Under the pieces are notes generated by a model, which saw nothing but the letters and a program-made list of their open reading frames with translations, was not told where the DNA came from and ran no database searches. A stretch of 64,000 nucleotides of DNA from Anoxynatronum buryatiense (GTDB lineage Bacteria; Bacillota; Clostridia; Peptostreptococcales; Tindalliaceae): the NCBI RefSeq assembly GCF_900182905.1, contig NZ_FXUF01000013.1:45541-109540 (forward strand). The letters run 5' to 3'. Shown here in pieces: positions 8,411 through 16,713 of this stretch; position 1 is the first letter of the stretch, and each line of letters opens with the position of its first letter. A program made the translations under genes and the position numbers.

Positions 8411-8510
8411 AGTAGAAAGCTGATTTCAATGGGTGATCTTTACAGATCGCCCATTTACTTTCAGCCTCCCCTCATCAAACCGTACGTGAGGTTTTCCCTC
8501 ATACAGCTTT
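8411..8510 (-). ncRNA. Group II intron remnant: domains V and VI
   Basis: On the minus strand 8510-8477 folds as a 34-nt group II domain V: AGC near the start, a stem with a GAAA-type loop, the ACGUA bulge region and a GGUU end. It is followed at 8466-8418 by a domain-VI-like hairpin (GATC/GATC inner stem). The remaining intron body and the reverse-transcriptase gene are missing: only about 150 bp separates it from the MFS gene. This is a 3' relic of a retroelement, not a functional intron. Confidence 0.7.
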
Positions 8511-8667
8511 CCTATACGCTTCATCAAGTGCAGTTACGGCTGTTCCCTAAGCGAGTTTTAGCAGTCTGCCTTCAATCAGTTCTTTGACGGTCTGCCAGTT
8601 ACTTCATTTGTTCCTGTTGGAACGACATTTATTATAGTGTAGAAGAAACAGTTCCCTGATAGAGCAG

Positions 8668-10002
8668 TTACGTCTTGCCAGTCATTTCACCGACATGGTT
8701 GAGATATAAAAAAATGACCATGATCAATGTCAATAAGATCGTGGTGACCAGCACTGTCCAGTGCATGGCAACCCTCTCCAGAATCAGGCCGAAAAGCAAG
8801 GCACCCAGTGGTATGCCACCCCGTGAAATCATACCCACCAGTGAAAAAACCCGGGACATATACTCATTTGGCGTGGCTTGCTGTATGCGGCTCTGCACCG
8901 GAATAGAAACAAACATGGCCCCTCCGCTGAAAAGTCCCAGCACCCCTGCCAACAAGATAAAATACAGGAGTGTGTCGTTACCGAGTAGTGTTAAACTGGA
9001 GGGAAAGAGCAGTATGGAAAACAGCAACATCGCGCTTAAAAGCAGGGTGCATCCTGCAATCAGGGGATCGGTTACCTTCTCTTTCTTTTCTTTCTTATCT
9101 TTCTTATCTTTCTTATCTTTCTTATCTTTCTTATCTTTCTTATCTTTCTTGCCAAATAAGCTGCCTGCCAGAATACTGCCCAGCAGTGCCCCTGCAATGA
9201 TGACTGTTTGCAAATACCCATAATGTGCATCTGAATAGGCTAAGCTTCCCTTAAAAAACAGTGGCAGCATGACGCTGAACACGGGTTGTATCACAAAATA
9301 GATAACCAGCAGAAAATAGCTCAGCTTGCGGATCAGATGATTGTTGACGACAAATTTTATTCCTTCCAGCAGGTCATGCATCATTCCTTTGACACCTTCT
9401 GGTGCATTTTGTTGAAGATGGGTGTACCGGATCATCGTCTCACTGATGCCAGACATTAAAAATGAAATGCCATTCACAAAAAACACCATGGTCACGCCCA
9501 CATGTGCATACAAGGCGGCTCCGATGATTGGGCCGATGAGCACAGATCCGCTCCTGGCAGTGGCGACCCTGGCATTGTACCGGGTCAACTCTCCTTTATC
9601 CACCAGCTGGGGCAGCATTCCCCTTGTGGCAGGTTCAAACAGGCCATTGAGTAATGAAATCACGGCCTGCACTGCCAATAAGAGGGGGAGTGTCATCCGG
9701 CCCCAATGGGACATTAACCCCAAGCCTGCTATTACTCCCCCACTGACCATGTCTGTGGCAACCATGATTTTTTTTCGGTTTATTCGGTCACCCATCACAC
9801 CGGCAAATGGATAGACTAAAAGTGCCGGCAGTAGTGATAAGAAGGCAAACAGTCCGATGGTTGATGCTGACCCACCCATGTCAATGATGTAGAGTGGCAT
9901 GATCATCATTTGGATGCTGGTGCCTGTATCTGAGACAATCCTTCCCCCCAGAAATAAAAGGAAGTTGGTATTAATCGATTTCTTTTCTCCTTTTCCATTC
10001 AT
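8668..10002 (-). CDS. MFS transporter with a Lys-Asp repeat loop
   Basis: 444-residue major facilitator protein with about twelve membrane segments, similar in layout to MFS_3 / drug-efflux proteins (GDRINRKKIM after TM2 is the conserved cytoplasmic loop). It follows rph by 13 bp on the same strand, so it is likely co-transcribed and could export rifamycins or related compounds. Start 10002 has GGGGT at 7 nt; an earlier in-frame start overlaps rph. Odd feature: in the second half, the loop after GSLFG holds six KKD triplets and two KKE triplets, encoded by a 9-bp DNA repeat at about 9080-9152. Confidence 0.9.
   Translation of the reverse strand: MNGKGEKKSINTNFLLFLGGRIVSDTGTSIQMMIMPLYIIDMGGSASTIGLFAFLSLLPALLVYPFAGVMGDRINRKKIMVATDMVSGGVIAGLGLMSHWGRMTLPLLLAVQAVISLLNGLFEPATRGMLPQLVDKGELTRYNARVATARSGSVLIGPIIGAALYAHVGVTMVFFVNGISFLMSGISETMIRYTHLQQNAPEGVKGMMHDLLEGIKFVVNNHLIRKLSYFLLVIYFVIQPVFSVMLPLFFKGSLAYSDAHYGYLQTVIIAGALLGSILAGSLFGKKDKKDKKDKKDKKDKKDKKEKKEKVTDPLIAGCTLLLSAMLLFSILLFPSSLTLLGNDTLLYFILLAGVLGLFSGGAMFVSIPVQSRIQQATPNEYMSRVFSLVGMISRGGIPLGALLFGLILERVAMHWTVLVTTILLTLIMVIFLYLNHVGEMTGKT
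9080..9152. repeat. 9-bp microsatellite inside the MFS gene
   Basis: The plus strand shows TCTTATCTT repeated about six times, with degenerate TCTTT units at the left edge. On the coding strand it reads as Lys-Lys-Asp/Glu triplets. Because the period is a multiple of three, copy-number changes leave the reading frame intact. Confidence 0.95.
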
Positions 10003-10015
10003 ATGCGTTACCCCA

Positions 10016-12640
10016 TTAGATAATTTCCACATACCCCTCCGTGCCATTGACACGAATTTGCTGTCCGTCGGTGATCAGGGTTGTGGCGTTTTCAACCCCT
10101 ACCACCCCTGGAATACCGTACTCCCGGGTTACAACGGCTCCGTGGGTCATCAATCCCCCCACCTCTGTGACGATCCCCTTGATAGACACAAACAAGGGTG
10201 TCCAGCTGGGATCCGTGAAGGCGGTTACCAAAATGTCACCATCTTCAATCACTGCGTCCTCCAGCTTCAACACTACCCTGGCCCTTCCTTCAACGGTGCC
10301 TGAGGAAACGGGCACTCCAACCAGGGCGCCTGCTGGCACATGGTTTGTGTTGTACGTTCCTGAGATCACTTCACCTTCAGAGGTCATCACCCTGGGTGGC
10401 GTCATTTTTTCAAATTGCCGGTACGCTTCTTTTCGCTGAGAAATAAGGCCATCATCCAGGGTTTGTGTGCGAACCGCATGGCGAAATTCCTCAAAGGACA
10501 GGTGGAAAACATCTTCTGCTTCCTTGATAAGTCCCTTTTCCTGTAACGCCTGGGCCTCTTTCAACAGAGCCCTTTTATACACCTGGAAACGCTTGATGAA
10601 AGAGTATTTGGGATACTCCCTGAAACCAATGACATTTCGTAAAACAGCAATCATTCTCCTGGTTCTTTTCGCTTTGCCCTTCCCCCCTGGCAATTGTTCC
10701 AATCGGCTTAAAAGTTCCCGCTCCTTCGCCAAGGCTTCCTGGCGTCCCTGCTCATACCTGGCGGTGCCTGAGACTTGCTCAACACTGCTAATGTTGCTGA
10801 GAATCATGGGCACGAGCATGGTTGGTTTTTCGCTCCAACGGGTTTTTGTGATGTCAATTTCACCGGGGCAACGCATACCGTATTGATGGAGAAAAATCCT
10901 TATTGCTTTTACCACTTCTTCTCCACCATCCACCTTTGACAGGTCTTCAAGAAAAGTTTTTTCTGATGGATGGTGCAGGTAGTCAATCACCTCTGGGTAC
11001 CGGCGCGCCTGCTCTGCTATCTCTAACAGTGCAAATCCCATTTCTGTGGTCACATTGTTCTTCGCCGATTTGGAAAGCACATCGACTGCGCCTTTTTCGC
11101 CCAGCCATTTTTCCATTTTCTTGTTTATCCAGTTTGACACAAATCCTCCAACCACCATCATCTTCATGTTTTCCCGGCCAGTCAGCACAGCTTTAAGGTT
11201 TTTTGTGTCCTCCTCAATGAACTCAAACAGGTCATCCCCTGACAAGGTGCTGATCTTCTGCTCCATGTCCTCAATTTGTTTTTCGTTGGACGCGATGAGG
11301 GTTTCAACGGCCTTGTCATCATTTTTCAAGTACACCTTGATGGCCGGAAGAATCCAGGACAAGGCGCCCGAGCCTGCGTTAATGGATGTTTTACCCCTGG
11401 GAAGGTTTTTGACAAACCCCTTGCGCTGCATCAAATTCTCCAGGGCATTTTTCATCAGAATGTCCGCATTTCCGGTACTGGCGATTAACACTTTTCTGCT
11501 AATGGGTGAAGCCAGGTCATAGGTTCCATCGATGAAAAGCCTTCCACCGGCTGGGGTTAGGTTTTGCCCAAACCAGAATGACAACATTTGGCAAAAGGAG
11601 ATGCCCAGGGGTTTTATGTCTTCTGTCATCATCTGCAGGTGCCCTAAGGAGAAGTAGACGCGGTGCTTTGAATCTTCAGAGGCCGGCAGGGGGTATAAGG
11701 TGGTAATGGGCCGGCTTTGAACAATGTAAAACCTTCCCTCAAACAGGCACCATTCAATGTCTTGGGGATGCCCGAAGTATGCCTCAATGTGCCGACCGAT
11801 TGCTTCCAGCTGTAAGATCTGTTCATCTGTTAAGGTTTGCATCTTTTGCTTATCTTTATCAATCTCACGCGCCACTGTTCCACCCTGGTTCAACGGACTG
11901 ATTACTTTTTCTTTGATGGAGATATTTTTATCAATAATCCTTCCATCCCGCACTTTGTAATTGTCTGCATTAACGATCCCTGACACCAGGGCTTCTCCCA
12001 GGCCAAAGCTGGCGTCAATGGAAAGTACCTTTCGGTTGAATGTGACCGGATCTGCCGTAAACAGAATGCCGGAAGCTTCCGGATAAATCATTTCCTGAAC
12101 AACCACGGACAACCATACTTTTCGGTGGTCGAATCCGTTTTGCATGCGATATATTACAGCTCTGTCTGTGAAGAGTGAAGCCCAGCATTTCCGAACGTGA
12201 TGGAGGATGGCGTCGATGCCCATGATGTTCAGGTAGGTGTCCTGCTGCCCGGCAAAGGAAGCCAGGGGCAAGTCTTCAGCAGTTGCGCTGGAACGTATGG
12301 CATAGGCTTTATGTTCACCAAGCCTCACAAAAGATGCAGTGATTTCCTGTTTTATTTCTTCGGCCATTTCAAGGTTTTCAATGGTGTTTCGGATTTTTCC
12401 ACTGATTTCACCAATCTTCCTAATATCCCTGGTTTTCAGTAAAGACAACTGGTCTAACAATGTGCTGAGTGCTTCTTCCTTCATCATTGTCTTTTGATAC
12501 GCTTCTGTGGTCACACAAAAACCTTCCGGCACCATGATGCCTTCCATGTGAGTGAGTTCCCCTAAATGCAGTCCTTTTCCGCCAACTTCCATTAGTTTCG
12601 TATGATCTATCTCATTAAAAGTGAGTACATATGTGTTCAT
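10016..12640 (-). CDS. rph: Rifamycin phosphotransferase (PEP-synthase family)
   Basis: 874 residues, the usual length for Rph. An ATP-grasp-like PPDK N-terminal domain (VGGKGLHLGEL; AIRSSATAEDLPLASFAGQ), a central rifamycin-binding region and a C-terminal swivelling His domain (GGLMTHGAVVTREYG; His at about 833) occur in the order known for Listeria-type Rph. The enzyme inactivates rifampicin by phosphorylating its C21 hydroxyl with ATP, giving AMP and phosphate. PEP synthase is the main alternative, but the central region and the opening residues match Rph more closely. A promoter at 12689-12715 and the divergent TetR gene suggest induction. Confidence 0.9.
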   Translation of the reverse strand: MNTYVLTFNEIDHTKLMEVGGKGLHLGELTHMEGIMVPEGFCVTTEAYQKTMMKEEALSTLLDQLSLLKTRDIRKIGEISGKIRNTIENLEMAEEIKQEITASFVRLGEHKAYAIRSSATAEDLPLASFAGQQDTYLNIMGIDAILHHVRKCWASLFTDRAVIYRMQNGFDHRKVWLSVVVQEMIYPEASGILFTADPVTFNRKVLSIDASFGLGEALVSGIVNADNYKVRDGRIIDKNISIKEKVISPLNQGGTVAREIDKDKQKMQTLTDEQILQLEAIGRHIEAYFGHPQDIEWCLFEGRFYIVQSRPITTLYPLPASEDSKHRVYFSLGHLQMMTEDIKPLGISFCQMLSFWFGQNLTPAGGRLFIDGTYDLASPISRKVLIASTGNADILMKNALENLMQRKGFVKNLPRGKTSINAGSGALSWILPAIKVYLKNDDKAVETLIASNEKQIEDMEQKISTLSGDDLFEFIEEDTKNLKAVLTGRENMKMMVVGGFVSNWINKKMEKWLGEKGAVDVLSKSAKNNVTTEMGFALLEIAEQARRYPEVIDYLHHPSEKTFLEDLSKVDGGEEVVKAIRIFLHQYGMRCPGEIDITKTRWSEKPTMLVPMILSNISSVEQVSGTARYEQGRQEALAKERELLSRLEQLPGGKGKAKRTRRMIAVLRNVIGFREYPKYSFIKRFQVYKRALLKEAQALQEKGLIKEAEDVFHLSFEEFRHAVRTQTLDDGLISQRKEAYRQFEKMTPPRVMTSEGEVISGTYNTNHVPAGALVGVPVSSGTVEGRARVVLKLEDAVIEDGDILVTAFTDPSWTPLFVSIKGIVTEVGGLMTHGAVVTREYGIPGVVGVENATTLITDGQQIRVNGTEGYVEII

Positions 12641-12688
12641 ACAAATCCCCTCCAGATAAATATGAAATATTCATCTTGTTTATTTCAT

Positions 12689-12715
12689 ATTATACCTTCA
12701 AAACCAGGATGTCAA
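12689..12715 (-). promoter_or_regulatory. Promoter of rph
   Basis: On the minus strand, TTGACA (12715-12710) and TATAAT (12694-12689) are 15 bp apart; TAATAT two bases downstream gives 17 bp. It lies about 50 bp before rph. ATGAAATA repeats follow the -10 box. Confidence 0.7.
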
Positions 12716-12721
12716 TGTATT

Positions 12722-12750
12722 TATGAGATATATTATTGATATATTTCATA
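12722..12750. promoter_or_regulatory. Probable TetR operator between rph and its regulator
   Basis: A dyad with arms TATGAGATATA and TATATTTCATA (7-nt spacer) sits in the middle of the divergent intergenic region; a related TATGAAATATTCA half-dyad lies at 12661. This is the natural place for the adjacent TetR protein to bind both promoters. Confidence 0.55.
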
Positions 12751-12782
12751 TTTTTTGATACACTTAGGGTGAGGTGAATGAG

Positions 12783-13355
12783 ATGAATGGATTTGAACTT
12801 CGCAGGGAAAAGAAAAAGAAAGATATCTTGCAGGCTGCTCTCCAGCTTTTTTCAATGCATGGCATCAAAAATGTGAGTATTGCTGAAATCGCCGAGAAAG
12901 CCAATGTGTCTCAGGTGAGTATCTATAACTTTTTTGAAAGCAAAGAAAACCTGGCAAGGCAGGCGTTCTTTAAAATGATGGATGACATCATGAGCCATTT
13001 GGATGAGTTGGTTGAAAGCGATTTGTCCTTCAGGGAAAAAGTCACTCAGATGCGGTCTGTGTCCATTGAATCTGGTAATCACTTTAACGACATCTTTAAC
13101 CAGATTGATTTTATCAAGGACCCACAAATTCTGAAATTTCTCGATGAATATGGTAAAAACAGATCCATCCCTTTGTTTATGAAACTCATTGAACAGGGAA
13201 AACGAGAAGGGTCTCTGGACAAGAACATTTCCTCTGAATCAGTTTTAATCTACATCAATGCCATCAGTAAAGCCCTTCAATCAAACCTGAGTAAAAAAGT
13301 GCGGGGTGATTTAGGCGACTTGTTCTTTTACGGCTTGTTTGGATCGAGTGATTAG
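12783..13355 (+). CDS. TetR-family regulator divergent from rph
   Basis: 190 residues with an N-terminal helix-turn-helix of TetR type (ILQAALQLFSMHGIKNVSIA, then VSIYNFFESKENL). The C-terminal ligand domain is not assigned to a subfamily. It is divergent from rph-MFS across a 142-bp gap that contains a dyad, so it most likely represses that operon. ATG 12783 has GAGGTG just upstream; a GTG at 12774 lies inside that site and is less likely. Confidence 0.88.
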   Translation: MNGFELRREKKKKDILQAALQLFSMHGIKNVSIAEIAEKANVSQVSIYNFFESKENLARQAFFKMMDDIMSHLDELVESDLSFREKVTQMRSVSIESGNHFNDIFNQIDFIKDPQILKFLDEYGKNRSIPLFMKLIEQGKREGSLDKNISSESVLIYINAISKALQSNLSKKVRGDLGDLFFYGLFGSSD

Positions 13356-13417
13356 TTTATCCATTAGTGACTAGTTTAACCATAACAGATAGGTTAACTT
13401 TGCACAGGAGGTATGAG

Positions 13418-14110
13418 ATGTTTATTGAACACGAGCCGATTATTGTACAATTTCCCTTGAGGGGTGAATGGCTCTCTCCCAACACTCCCGGAACAAGAAT
13501 TCCGAGTCATGGCACCAACAAATTAGGAACAAGGTATGCGTATGACTTCATTCAGGTGGATTGGAACAGAAAGGGCTGGCCTGCCTATCGCGTCAGCTTG
13601 CCGCAATATCTTCTATTGGGGGCTCGATTGCATGAATACTATTGTTGGGGCCAAGAGGTATATGCGCCTTGTGATGGAATCATTGTCCAAGCTGAGGATG
13701 GTTATGTAGAAAGATCTCGAACGCATTTGCTCACAGATATGATTAATGCATATAAAAATGCACATTTTTTTGACCCGGAAAAAGACGACTTACAAACAGT
13801 TGCCGGCAACTACATCATTGTGAAATATGGTGATGATGTGTATGCTGCACTTGTCCATCTACAAACAGGGTCTATTCTGGTATCAGTTGATCAGCGTGTA
13901 AAAAAAGGTGACGTTATTGGCAGAGTGGGTCATTCAGGCAATTCTTTCGCACCGCATTTGCATTTTCAGCTTATGGATAGCATTGACATGAACACTGCAA
14001 AGGGATTGCCTTGTGCTTTTGAGCAATACGAAGTATTCCAGGCTGGCGAGTGGAAAAAAGTGTTTAATGGTGTTCCTACCGATAAAGATCGGATCAGGTT
14101 TGGTATCTAA
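13418..14110 (+). CDS. M23-like peptidase (LytM domain), possibly degenerate
   Basis: 230 residues. The C-terminal part is a LytM/M23 beta-sheet domain with VYAPCDGIIV, GNYIIVKYG, VKKGDVIGRVGHSGNS and the zinc motif HLHF. The first zinc ligand motif, normally H-x3-D, appears as RYAYD, so the usual His is not at the expected place. A nearby SHGTN could supply a His, or the enzyme may be inactive. No signal peptide is seen. Start 13418 follows GGAGG by 6 nt. It lies 62 bp after the TetR gene on the same strand. Confidence 0.75.
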   Translation: MFIEHEPIIVQFPLRGEWLSPNTPGTRIPSHGTNKLGTRYAYDFIQVDWNRKGWPAYRVSLPQYLLLGARLHEYYCWGQEVYAPCDGIIVQAEDGYVERSRTHLLTDMINAYKNAHFFDPEKDDLQTVAGNYIIVKYGDDVYAALVHLQTGSILVSVDQRVKKGDVIGRVGHSGNSFAPHLHFQLMDSIDMNTAKGLPCAFEQYEVFQAGEWKKVFNGVPTDKDRIRFGI

Positions 14111-14199
14111 AACCAACTGAATATACTCGTTCGTAACAGGCATCTATTCAGCCTGAAGAAACAATGCTGAAGCAATCTTCTCTTTAGCTGACAACCGTC

Positions 14200-14337
14200 T
14201 TAGTCATTATTTCCCGGGGTTATCTGCGACAGATTATGGGTAGTACACGACCGCTTTCTATGCCATTTTCGTAGATGGCGCTGGATTAGCTGTTCTTTGA
14301 ACTTTGGGGTGTTGCTTCTGCGTGTTCGTTTGGTCAT
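14200..14337 (-). pseudogene. IS3-like transposase OrfA fragment, frameshifted
   Basis: The frame begins MTKRTRRSNTPKFKEQLIQ after a GAGGAG ribosome site, which is the opening of IS3/IS150-type OrfA helix-turn-helix proteins. After that the frame drifts; the continuation AIYENGIESGR is found in another frame, and all frames close by 14200. No orfB or matching right end is present. The DNA at 14340-14400 could be the residual left end. Confidence 0.6.
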
Positions 14338-14421
14338 GGTTTTCAACTCCTCTAATTTAGGGCACATGCCCTTAACGGTTCTGTCCAATTAAGTACAACC
14401 TATCCAGTTTGTCACGTAGAA

Positions 14422-14454
14422 AAGCTGAACACCTCCATTGATGATGTTCAGCTT
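14422..14454 (-). terminator. Intrinsic terminator of the VOC gene
   Basis: Arms AAGCTGAAC and GTTCAGCTT enclose a 15-nt loop, and on the minus strand the stem is followed by TTTTCT. It lies 64 bp after the VOC gene. Its left arm and part of the loop (21 nt) recur without the right arm at 18650-18670. Confidence 0.75.
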
Positions 14455-14517
14455 AATGTTCATTCTTTTGCTCAAATGCTTTCATGCTAAGGTTTAGATA
14501 TTATTTCTTTTTTTTAC

Positions 14518-14964
14518 TCATCCGGTTTTTTCGGCTAATCCGATAAGAAGTCCTTCCACTCCACGAATGTAGCAAAGCCGATAAGTGTTCTCATAATTAA
14601 CCACTTCTCCAACGACTTCCGCACCATGTTTCGCAAGCCTGGATAGCAGTTCGTCAAGATTGTCAACCCTAAACATGATGCGGAGATATCCAAGCGAGTT
14701 CACTGGTGCAGTCCTGTGGTCTGCTATTGTATGCGGGGTGATAAATCGTGAAAGTTCAAGTCGGCTGTGTCCGTCAGGTGTCACCATCATTGCAATCTCT
14801 ACCGACTGATTTTCAAGCCCTGTTACTCGTCCCGCCCATTCTCCTTCAACCATCGCTCGTCCTTCAAGTTTCAGTCCTATTTCAGTGAAAAAAGAAATGG
14901 CATTGTCAAGGGATTCAACAACAATACCGACATTGTTCATTTCCATTAATTTACTTTTTGTCAT
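14518..14964 (-). CDS. VOC-superfamily protein (glyoxalase/dioxygenase fold)
   Basis: 148 residues with the paired beta-alpha-beta-beta-beta modules of the vicinal-oxygen-chelate fold: NVGIVVESLDNAISFFTEIG at the start, an LRIMFRVDNLDELLSRL second module and a final GLLIGLAE strand. Such proteins include glyoxalase I-like enzymes and antibiotic-binding proteins; the substrate is unknown. Candidate metal ligands are not clear enough to choose. It is in a cluster of small minus-strand accessory genes. Confidence 0.8.
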   Translation of the reverse strand: MTKSKLMEMNNVGIVVESLDNAISFFTEIGLKLEGRAMVEGEWAGRVTGLENQSVEIAMMVTPDGHSRLELSRFITPHTIADHRTAPVNSLGYLRIMFRVDNLDELLSRLAKHGAEVVGEVVNYENTYRLCYIRGVEGLLIGLAEKTG

Positions 14965-15116
14965 TGTTTATCTCCTTATGAAATTTTATTTTATCAAGGA
15001 AAGTATGGAACAACCCATCCACCAACGCCATTATGGCCGATTGTTACCCTCTCGAGTGTATTTTAGAGCGCCCTTTAATGATGCAAGTGCATTATATGGT
15101 TCTTGTTGATGATTTA

Positions 15117-15896
15117 CTACGCAAAATATGTTGTGAATATTGGGAGCAATGCTCTTGCATCAACCATATGATCTTGTCCTTTAAGAAGTGTGAACTCTGC
15201 GTTTGGGATAGCTTCTGCAACTTTACTGTTTACTTCACGCATTCCTGCAGGACTTTTTTCACCGGTAATAATAAATACGGGAATGTTAATTTGTGCCACT
15301 TTTTCTATTGGAGGATAGTCCTTCGCAATAAAAATATCATAAGCTAGTGTGGGAGCAAGTTCTTTCATCGTTTTCCAACCGGGGAAAAGCGGTAAAAGAA
15401 GGCTGAATGCTTTAGGCATACCTATTCCATGTAAAAATGCTTTTATTGCTGCTGAGTGTTCTTTATTTTCCAGTAATGCTTCTATACGAAGTCCTAATCT
15501 CCTAAATTCGTCCGCTTCCTCATCGTCATGCACATACGGCAGATCGTAGAGTATCACTTTAAGCACTTTATGCTTTAATCGCATTGCTGCTTCAAGTGCC
15601 AAAATAGCTCCTGATGAGTGCCCGTATAGATAAGCTTGTCCACCGGCTGCATCGATCATAGCTTCGATGTCTTCAATTTCTCGCTCAGATGAATAGGGTA
15701 ACGTGTTTCCACTGTCTCCTCTACCTCTTCTGTCGTAGCTATACACTGTAAACTTTGAAGCAAATACTTTTACATCCTTTTCAATCGGTTTAAATTTCCG
15801 AAAACAGGTTGCTCCAGTAATATAAATAAGCGGCGATCCGCTGCCTTCAACATCGTACGCAAGTTTTGTACCGTCTTTAGATGTTGTTATTCTCAT
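15117..15896 (-). CDS. Alpha/beta hydrolase
   Basis: 259 residues with the alpha/beta hydrolase fold: oxyanion strand IYITGA, YDRRGRGDSG after strand 4, nucleophile elbow GHSSG, and a C-terminal GQDHMVD that supplies the catalytic His. A GEKSPAG segment stands near the usual Asp position. The substrate is unknown. An upstream in-frame start at 15962 would overlap the preceding gene; the ATG at 15896 has GAAGGGA at about 9 nt. It lies 49 bp after the GyrI-like gene and is probably co-transcribed. Confidence 0.85.
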   Translation of the reverse strand: MRITTSKDGTKLAYDVEGSGSPLIYITGATCFRKFKPIEKDVKVFASKFTVYSYDRRGRGDSGNTLPYSSEREIEDIEAMIDAAGGQAYLYGHSSGAILALEAAMRLKHKVLKVILYDLPYVHDDEEADEFRRLGLRIEALLENKEHSAAIKAFLHGIGMPKAFSLLLPLFPGWKTMKELAPTLAYDIFIAKDYPPIEKVAQINIPVFIITGEKSPAGMREVNSKVAEAIPNAEFTLLKGQDHMVDARALLPIFTTYFA

Positions 15897-15945
15897 GCTT
15901 ATCGTTCCCTTCTTGAACGCACTCGTGGCGAATTGGAACTTGTCA

Positions 15946-16425
15946 TTAGTGCTTAACCTCACCGGCTATATCTATTTTTTTACCCGATATCGCAACTGCG
16001 CAAGCTTCCCTTTTGCATGAATTTTCCAATCTTACCATACATTTCACATCACTATCATCGATATACCATTCAACACAATAACCATCGGGATCAATGTCCT
16101 GGAAAGAGATCAATTGTTTGAAAGCTGCACCGATTGATTCTATGTCGTTCATATAATCCGAAACCGTAATGCATCGATAGCTGCCTTTTTTAATGATCAT
16201 TGTTTGGCATTTGATGTCTTTTTCGTGATCTGTCGCCATTACCTCTGCAGCTGCTTTATATCCAATGATGCCCTTTTCAGGACGAGACAAGCCAAAGTAT
16301 CTTCTCTCATTCGAAAAAGGGATGATGGCGTGAAGGGTTTCATGTGCCTCCAACACATGCTCCGGGAAGGATGTTGCTTCAACATAATACACCGTTATAT
16401 CATTTTCTACGTTAATCACTTCCAT
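15946..16425 (-). CDS. GyrI-like small-molecule-binding protein
   Basis: 159 residues without a DNA-binding domain. The pattern of strands resembles GyrI-like effector-binding proteins (VYYVEATSFPEHVLEAHETL near the start; YCVEWYI near the end), which bind hydrophobic ligands or accompany AraC/MerR regulators. AGGAGG lies 12 nt before ATG 16425 and 9 nt before GTG 16428. The first direct repeat of the pair at 16424/19732 begins exactly at this start, so the gene's promoter lies within that repeat. Confidence 0.6.
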   Translation of the reverse strand: MEVINVENDITVYYVEATSFPEHVLEAHETLHAIIPFSNERRYFGLSRPEKGIIGYKAAAEVMATDHEKDIKCQTMIIKKGSYRCITVSDYMNDIESIGAAFKQLISFQDIDPDGYCVEWYIDDSDVKCMVRLENSCKREACAVAISGKKIDIAGEVKH

Positions 16426-16696
16426 CACTTTGATGCACCTCCTCTCTGCCACTGTGATACTCTTTGTTATTTTATTTTATCATTGTGTTTCCTTGTACAC
16501 TTCTTATGGATTGCGGTCTTAGCGCCTTAATGCCAGGAAATCTTGTGTGAGCCAAGAAGGTGGAGCTTATGTTAATTCCAATAGAAAAAAGGACCGGATT
16601 TGACCAGTCCCCTCATGGTAACAACAAACACTGATTCCTCCAGAAAAATCGTTTAAGTTGCATTCTGAGTTGCTTTAAACCTCCTGAATCGATCAG
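16424..16696. repeat. Direct repeat, copy 1 (273 bp)
   Basis: About 90% identical to 19732-20008. It spans the start of the GyrI-like gene, an AT-rich promoter-like stretch and a GGACCGG/CCGGTCC-type hairpin that would terminate the TetR gene at 16714. In this copy the GyrI-like start codon is intact. Confidence 0.93.
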
Positions 16697-16713
16697 ATTA
16701 TGAACCATCATGA

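Larger units (their letters stand above)
14111..14517. other. Gap holding an IS fragment and a terminator
   Basis: Apart from the IS3-like fragment and the hairpin listed separately, this stretch shows no recognisable gene. Confidence 0.6.

Noticed and set aside
9080..9152. Possible CRISPR array at the 9-bp repeats
   Set aside because: Units are contiguous with no spacers and are in frame within a transporter gene.
16561..16630. Short frame MLIPIEKRTGFD... inside both direct repeats
   Set aside because: It has an AAGGTGGAG box but the two copies diverge in frame and end within about 17-19 codons, so it is not convincing as a peptide.
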